Below the pieces are notes generated by a model. The model worked only from the letters and a program-made list of their open reading frames with translations. It ran no database searches and had not been told where the DNA came from. A DNA stretch of 10,733 bases from contig JAATFR010000391.1 in NCBI GenBank assembly GCA_015655095.1, forward strand, positions 1-10,733, given 5' to 3'. How positions within the stretch are numbered: the first letter of the stretch is position 1; the number at the start of each line of letters is the position of its first letter. Position numbers and translations under genes: made by a program. The stretch is from Hyphomicrobiales bacterium (GTDB lineage Bacteria > Pseudomonadota > Alphaproteobacteria > Parvibaculales > Parvibaculaceae). Below are positions 6,457 to 10,733 of this stretch, in pieces.

Positions 6457-8565
6457 TCAGGCACCGGGGGAAACCGAAGGGGCGGGCATGGAGATCACCC
6501 GGTCCGCCGACTTTATCATCTCCGGGCGATGAGCCACGCCAATACGGGTGATCTGCATGGACTGGAGCATTTGTGAAATCTTTCGCTCGCTTGCCAGATC
6601 CAGATTGGCCGTGCCCTCATCCAGAAACAGAATGGCCGGGCGCCGGTAAAGCGCGCGCGCAATCAGCAGGCGCTGCCGCTGCCCTCCCGAGAGCATTGTG
6701 CCCATATCACCGATCAGGGATTCATAAGCCATTGGCATCTGCATGATCTCCTCATGCACATTTGCGGCCTTCGCACACTCACTGATCCATCCGAAATCCA
6801 TTTTATTGTCGAAGCAGGCGATATTTTGGGCGATGGAGCCACTCATCAAATGGTCTTCCTGCATGACAGCTGCGACATTGGCGCGATAATTCGCCAACCC
6901 ATATTGTCCAAGCGGCATATCGTCGATCAGGATCGTCCCCTCAACCGGGGGCAATAGCCCCATCATCACTTTCAGCAAACTTGTCTTGCCACAGCCGGAG
7001 GGTCCGGCAAAAACGACATATTCCCCGGTCACGATTTTGAGATTCATATTGATAAAGATGAAAGGATCGCTCTCCGAATAACGAAAACTGCAACCCTTCA
7101 ATTCGATTTTTCCCTTCATTGTCCGTCCGTAGACGGGCAAATCGCGTGGGGATAATTCTGGTTCCGCGAGCGCAATATCAGAAAGCCTGTTGAGATGGAG
7201 AGACAGAAGATAATACTGGGTCCCGGCTTCGATCAGATTGCGCGACTTTTCGGAGAACTGCCCCTTGTAGGCCATGAATGCCGATAGCATGCCGATGGTG
7301 AAGCTGTCCGTGAGGATCAGCAGTGCCGAGAAATAAACCACAAGAATATTTTCCAGCCCGGACAGAAGCGCATTTATCGTCTGGAAGGATATGCCAAGTA
7401 CCGTTGAGCGCGCCCCGGCATTGATCTGCCGGGCGTAGGCATTTTCCCACAATGCCTGGCGTTCGGCCTCTCGTGAAAATATCTTGATGGTCTGGATGCT
7501 GCGTATCGTCTCCATGAAGATTGTGGATTGTCTGGCCGATTGCACAAGTTCTGTCTCATTCAGTCGACGGAACGGAATGAACAAGACAAGACGCAATAAA
7601 GCATAAAGCATGACGGATGCGAGAACGATAGCGGCCAGTTTCAGGTCATAGAAAAGCATGGCGCAAAGCGTGGACAGGACCAGAAGGACATCGGCAAAAG
7701 AGGCGATGATCACCGTTGTCATGGTCTGGCGGATCGGCTCAAGAGAACTGAAGCGGGAAATGATATCGCCCAGATTCAGGCGTTCGAAGTAGGAAAGCGG
7801 CAGATATAACAGGTGGCGGAACAGATTGGTCGACATCTGGAAACTGAGCCGGTTGCCGATGTGTAAAATCACATAATCGCGCAGGGCGCTGGCGAGCACA
7901 CTGATGATAATGAGACCTGAAAATGCGAATGCAAGCACCAGCAGCAGATCGCCGTCGCGTTTTATAATGGCCTCATCAATGACAAGCTGGGCATAAAACG
8001 GGCTGAGAAGTCCCAGACATTGCAATGCCAGCGTGTAGATGGCCCCGATGGCCAGAGCCTTTCCCATGCCGGACGATCTGCTCCATAGCGATGTCAGATC
8101 GAGTCTGTTTCGTTCGCGCTGTGGCGCGAACGTCGTTGCCGGGGCGAACTCCACTGCGATGCCGATAAAATGTCTGGCGACCTCGCTTTGTCTGTAGCGA
8201 CGCATGCCGATGGCGGGGTTGTTGATATAAATCCATCTTGAGGTCACTCGTGTCATGACAACAAAATGGTTCATATCCCAATGCAGGATCGCGGGGGTGG
8301 AAAGTTTTTTCAGATCCTCAGGTTCAAGCCGCAAGGAACGCGACATCAGTTCAAGCGCCTGGGCATGACGGAGCATTTCAGTCAGCTTCATGCCAGTCAT
8401 GGATGTTGAGAAACGTCGGCGCAATGACATCAGATCCAGATCGTGGCCATAAAAATTTGCCACCATGGCAAGGCAGGCAAGGCCGTATTCGGCAGCCTCG
8501 GTCTGATAAATCATCCCTACCCGTCTATGCTGGAAAAAATCAAAATTCTTGAACAGAATGGTCAT
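6457..8565 (-). CDS. CvaB-like peptidase-domain ABC transporter with inactive C39 domain
   Basis: A 702-residue inner-membrane exporter with the three-part layout of colicin-V-type transporters. Residues 1-140 form a C39 peptidase domain, about 165-440 the six-helix membrane domain, and 480-695 the ATPase. The ATPase is intact: Walker A GPSGCGKT (521-528), Q-loop Gln569, signature LSGGQRQR (625), Walker B ILFLDE (645-650) and H-loop His679. The peptidase core differs: in QTEAAEYGLACLAM the catalytic Cys is Tyr27, and the usual catalytic Asp (DP motif) is Asn116 (INNPAIG); Gln21 and His100 (MNHFVV) remain. It should therefore not cleave double-glycine leaders, but could still bind cargo as the C39-like domain of HlyB does. 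Its ATG directly follows the stop of the HlyD-type gene, so the two form one transcription unit. By eye its base composition is more A+T rich than the sulfate operon. Confidence 0.9.
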   Translation of the reverse strand: MTILFKNFDFFQHRRVGMIYQTEAAEYGLACLAMVANFYGHDLDLMSLRRRFSTSMTGMKLTEMLRHAQALELMSRSLRLEPEDLKKLSTPAILHWDMNHFVVMTRVTSRWIYINNPAIGMRRYRQSEVARHFIGIAVEFAPATTFAPQRERNRLDLTSLWSRSSGMGKALAIGAIYTLALQCLGLLSPFYAQLVIDEAIIKRDGDLLLVLAFAFSGLIIISVLASALRDYVILHIGNRLSFQMSTNLFRHLLYLPLSYFERLNLGDIISRFSSLEPIRQTMTTVIIASFADVLLVLSTLCAMLFYDLKLAAIVLASVMLYALLRLVLFIPFRRLNETELVQSARQSTIFMETIRSIQTIKIFSREAERQALWENAYARQINAGARSTVLGISFQTINALLSGLENILVVYFSALLILTDSFTIGMLSAFMAYKGQFSEKSRNLIEAGTQYYLLSLHLNRLSDIALAEPELSPRDLPVYGRTMKGKIELKGCSFRYSESDPFIFINMNLKIVTGEYVVFAGPSGCGKTSLLKVMMGLLPPVEGTILIDDMPLGQYGLANYRANVAAVMQEDHLMSGSIAQNIACFDNKMDFGWISECAKAANVHEEIMQMPMAYESLIGDMGTMLSGGQRQRLLIARALYRRPAILFLDEGTANLDLASERKISQMLQSMQITRIGVAHRPEMIKSADRVISMPAPSVSPGA

Positions 8566-9818
8566 TCAGATCATGCGGCCTTTCAGGCTGTAGAAAGGAT
8601 CAAGGATCCATTCATAAAGCGGCCTGCGATCCACAATGATATCGGCGCTCAACGAAGTGCCTGGATGAAGAGGATGCCTTGCGCCATTGGCATTCACATG
8701 CTGGTGATCAAGGCTGACCCTGACTCTGTAACAGGGAAGATCATTCGTCACGATTCCATTTATTTCAGACGGGGTGAGAATTGAATCAGACACCTTGCTT
8801 ATGTATCCGATGAAAGAGCCGTATTTCTGGAATGGGTACGGATCATAGAAAAGACGCACCTTTTGACCGACCTTGACAAAGGCAAATAGCCCGGCTCGGC
8901 ACATAAAGTTCAGCGCGAAGTTTGGCGGGATCGGGAACGAGGGACAGGAGCGGTATATGCTGGTTGATGATTGCCCCTGCGGTCACTTGAAGGAAGGAAA
9001 CCCGGCCAGAAACCGGCGCACGGATGGCAATCTCCTTATTTGCTTCCATTTCTATGATCCGCTGACGAATTTCCTCGATGGAGATATTTAACTGGGCTGT
9101 CTGGTCCTGAATAAGGCCGATTGATCGGGCAGCCTCAAAGGCATTGCGGGCGAGATTTATCTTTTTTTTGCGGAATGCTCCGTCTCAAGTTCCGTGAGGT
9201 GCTTTTCATGAACGATGACCTGCTGTTGCAGACGCCGCAGGCCAGCCAGCGTCGCGTGACCCTTGTCCACCAGTACCCTTACGGCATCATGCTTTTCGCG
9301 CGTCAACGCCAGGATATGGCGTTGTTGACTCATCTGCTCTTCGAGAGCGCGAACTTCGTTGGTCATCTTTTCGGCCATATCATGGTGATGATCGATATGC
9401 ATCACCATCAGCCTTGCCAGATGGTCTATCCTTTCAAAGTGAAAGTCCTCCTGGCGTCGCAAAGCCTTCATCTCATCTTCGCTGGCGTCTCCGGCAGCAA
9501 CGGTCGGATACCGTTTACTTTCAATCGTGAAGAGTAAATCTCCCTTGGCGACGAGCATGCCTTCGGCAAGGGGGATGCCGTGACAACGCCTGACCTGGGG
9601 GCATATATCTTGGCTATTCCGCCTTCCGGGCTCAGATAGCCCGTCACTCTTTCCCGGCGCGTGAAAGTACCAAAGGCAAGAACGAGCCCGAGGACCACCA
9701 TGAAAAACGAAAATAGAAGAGCCCCGGCCCAGGCGCCCAATGGCGCCATCACAATCACTTCGCCGTGGACCCTGCGCCGCCCGACGATAACTTCCTGGCG
9801 GAAGAGAGATTCATCCAT
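8566..9818 (-). pseudogene. HlyD/CvaA-like export adaptor, three frameshifts
   Basis: Four reading-frame segments together encode one periplasmic adaptor of type I secretion. Segment 1 (9818 to about 9577): FRQEVIVGRRR start, one membrane helix, then RVTGYLSPEGGIAKIYAPRSG. Segment 2 (about 9576 to 9165): second half of the lipoyl-like motif (GMLVAKGDLLFTIES), then a long coiled coil. Segment 3 (9166 to about 8885): ARNAFEAARSIGLIQ and IRAPVSGRVSFLQVTAG. Segment 4 (about 8884 to 8566): VGQKVRLFYDPYPFQKYGSF through RRPLYEWILDPFYSLKGR. The shifts are a lost base near 9577, one A too few in the A8 tract at 9162-9169, and one T too many at 8884-8886. Repaired, the protein is about 417 residues, close to CvaA (413). 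ATG 9818 is preferred over 9836: AGGGG lies 8 bases upstream, and 9836 lies inside a hairpin. Confidence 0.85.
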
Positions 9819-9829
9819 TGGTTTAACCC

Positions 9830-9855
9830 CTGCCATGGAAAACCGCCCATGGCAG
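9830..9855 (-). promoter_or_regulatory. hairpin in the leader of the adaptor gene
   Basis: CTGCCATGG (9830-9838) and CCATGGCAG (9847-9855) form a perfect 9-bp inverted repeat with an 8-base loop. On the minus-strand transcript it sits directly before the adaptor start at 9818, and the stem ends within the CAGGGG that serves as ribosome-binding site, so it could limit translation. It has no following T run in that direction, so it is not a good terminator for the upstream DUF1275 gene. Confidence 0.45.
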
Positions 9856-9923
9856 ACCTGTCTAACCGTATTTGCTTCTTTTTTGATTAATAGAGTGCGA
9901 AGCGCCTGACCTCTCTGGACGGC

Positions 9924-10580
9924 TCAGGCAAACTGGAAGCGTGGGCGCACAATGACGCAGCCGAGCAGCAATGCGCCGAGGCTGGGAAACCACAGGCAAC
10001 TCATGCCCAGCCAGCCATAAACGAGTGTGCCTGTAATCGCGCCTGAGCAAAGCGAGAGCCATAGCAGGAGATGCGATACCCATCCCCAGCGCGCGCCTCC
10101 GACAAGCGCAAGGGCAAGACGTTGTCCCACCTTCACCACGGCGCCTGTCATATAGGTGAGGCCGACGCTTGTATCGCCCTCTTTGAAGAAAACCGCGTTC
10201 TCCACACCCATTGCCAGTACCATCGCCGGAATGGAAACAAAGGAGAAAACCGTGCCATGGCATATTGCGGCAATGGCCAGAAGGGCCGCTTCAATGAACA
10301 AGACGCGTCTCTGGCGCGTTGGCCCGCCAAAATGGGCAATCAGCGCGCCAAGGCCCGAGCCAATGATAAAAAGCACAATCAGCCCCGCTACCCGGCTTGC
10401 AATGTACCAGTGGCCAAGCGCGACATAGGTGCTCAGACGGGTCGAATTGCCGCTCATGAAGGACACGAAAAGGCCATTTAACTCGATAAAACCCACTGCA
10501 TCGACATAACCCGCAACTGCGGCCAGTGTTGCCGCCAGAGCGACGTGGTTCCGGCTGAAGTCCTTCACAAGCAACCCCAT
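9924..10580 (-). CDS. DUF1275 (YoaK) family membrane protein
   Basis: A 218-residue inner-membrane protein of the DUF1275/YoaK family, whose function is not established. The diagnostic block AGYVDAVGFIELNGLFVSFMSGNST is at about 23-47. Further hydrophobic segments lie around 63-85, 90-108, 112-130, 145-165, 170-190 and 195-212, giving a likely six- or seven-span protein. The family landmark TYMTGAVVKVG is present at about 142. The length is normal for the family. The ATG at 10580 is 21 bases from an unusually good ribosome-binding sequence (AAGGAGGT, 10601-10608), which fits a start nearer to it better; an in-frame ATT and an out-of-frame TTG lie at the expected spacing. It lies about 100 bases upstream of the broken adaptor gene on the same strand, and nothing ties it functionally to export. 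Confidence 0.88.
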   Translation of the reverse strand: MGLLVKDFSRNHVALAATLAAVAGYVDAVGFIELNGLFVSFMSGNSTRLSTYVALGHWYIASRVAGLIVLFIIGSGLGALIAHFGGPTRQRRVLFIEAALLAIAAICHGTVFSFVSIPAMVLAMGVENAVFFKEGDTSVGLTYMTGAVVKVGQRLALALVGGARWGWVSHLLLWLSLCSGAITGTLVYGWLGMSCLWFPSLGALLLGCVIVRPRFQFA

Positions 10581-10582
10581 CT

Positions 10583-10608
10583 CTAATCGGTATTCAATTT
10601 ACCTCCTT
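10583..10608 (-). promoter_or_regulatory. strong Shine-Dalgarno with a four-codon leader ORF before the DUF1275 gene
   Basis: On the minus strand AAGGAGGT is followed 3 bases later by TTG AAT ACC GAT TAG, and two bases after that by the ATG of the DUF1275 gene. The spacing suits translation of the tiny frame with re-initiation at the ATG, or a rare ATT start in frame with DUF1275. Only the sequence layout is seen; use of either start is inference. Confidence 0.3.
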
Positions 10609-10634
10609 CAGTCCGGGAGCAAGGCGAGTGGCAG

Positions 10635-10657
10635 AAACCGGGAGGCAATACCGGTTT
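10635..10657. repeat. short inverted repeat at the end of the acyl-CoA dehydrogenase gene
   Basis: AAACCGG (10635-10641) and CCGGTTT (10651-10657) form a perfect 7-bp inverted repeat with a 9-base spacer that overlaps the stop codon of the minus-strand dehydrogenase gene. It could help terminate that transcript, but no T run follows beyond the stem, so a rho-independent terminator is not well supported. Confidence 0.25.
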
Positions 10658-10733
10658 ACAACTTCAATATTCGTTTTGCGATAATGTTCTTCTGGATTTC
10701 GTTCGAGCCGCCATAAATTGACTGGGCTCGCGC
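10656..10733 (-). CDS. acyl-CoA dehydrogenase, C-terminal end (partial)
   Basis: The last 25 codons of a minus-strand gene that enters from the right edge. They read ARAQSIYGGSNEIQKNIIAK and then RILKL before a TAA at 10656-10658. The IYGGSNEIQ block is the characteristic C-terminal motif of the acyl-CoA dehydrogenase superfamily, flavoproteins that oxidise acyl-CoA thioesters, commonly in beta-oxidation. The catalytic base and flavin-binding regions lie outside the window, so substrate class cannot be given. It lies 75 bases upstream of the DUF1275 gene on the same strand and could be co-transcribed with it. Confidence 0.85.
   Translation of the reverse strand, partial: ARAQSIYGGSNEIQKNIIAKRILKL

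Noticed and set aside
9121..9537. Plus-strand open frame of 138 residues opposite the adaptor's coiled-coil region.
   Set aside because: The minus strand carries continuous HlyD-family homology across the frameshifts, so the plus-strand frame is a shadow.
9837..9923. Possible small bacteriocin or microcin precursor next to the exporter genes.
   Set aside because: The gap between the adaptor and DUF1275 genes is too short, and no frame with a double-glycine leader could be read there on either strand.
9904..9929. Inverted repeat GCCTGA/TCAGGC as a terminator for the DUF1275 gene.
   Set aside because: The stem is only 6 bp with a 14-base loop, and no T run follows on the minus strand.

Overview
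The window looks like part of an alphaproteobacterial chromosome. The coding GC is moderately high, and the protein-level resemblances (a short PhnA-type protein, a XylB-like alcohol dehydrogenase, a TrhO hydroxylase, a CvaB/CvaA-like exporter) would suit Sphingomonadales or Acetobacteraceae. That placement is inference from recognised families only; no rRNA or other phylogenetic marker is present.

Layout, left to right. (1) 1-205: an unassigned leader with a possible fragment of a minus-strand gene at the very edge. (2) 205-948 (+): trhO, a rhodanese-domain tRNA U34 hydroxylase. (3) 964-1176 (-): a 70-residue stand-alone PhnA-type domain. (4) 1260-2357 (-): a zinc-dependent aryl/benzyl-alcohol dehydrogenase of the XylB type. 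(5) 2358-2653: a divergent intergenic region of about 296 bp with two inverted repeats. (6) 2654-5421 (+): a sulfate/thiosulfate uptake operon (binding protein, CysT, CysW). A terminator-like hairpin lies between the binding protein and CysT. An in-frame stop clips the CysT tail, and no cysA ATPase gene follows. (7) 5482-6444 (+): an LpxL/HtrB-like acyltransferase homologue with an altered catalytic motif. (8) 9818-6457 (-): a colicin-V-type export pair, an HlyD/CvaA-like adaptor broken by three single-base frameshifts followed directly by a CvaB-like ABC transporter whose C39 peptidase domain has lost its catalytic Cys and Asp. (9) 9924-10580 (-): a DUF1275/YoaK membrane protein. (10) 10656-10733 (-): the C-terminal end of an acyl-CoA dehydrogenase that runs out of the window.

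How the genes fit together. The sulfate operon would import sulfate with an ATPase encoded elsewhere. The export pair is organised like a bacteriocin/microcin secretion operon (adaptor stop directly abutting the transporter start), but no double-glycine precursor peptide is visible. The adaptor is a pseudogene unless the frameshifts are sequence errors or are bypassed. The transporter's peptidase domain carries the same Cys-to-Tyr change known from the C39-like domain of HlyB. The most interesting stretch is 5.5-9.86 kb, where an acyltransferase homologue, a peptidase-dead exporter and a broken adaptor sit together. I read this as a decaying or repurposed secretion locus, and I do not see firm evidence for a wholly new system.
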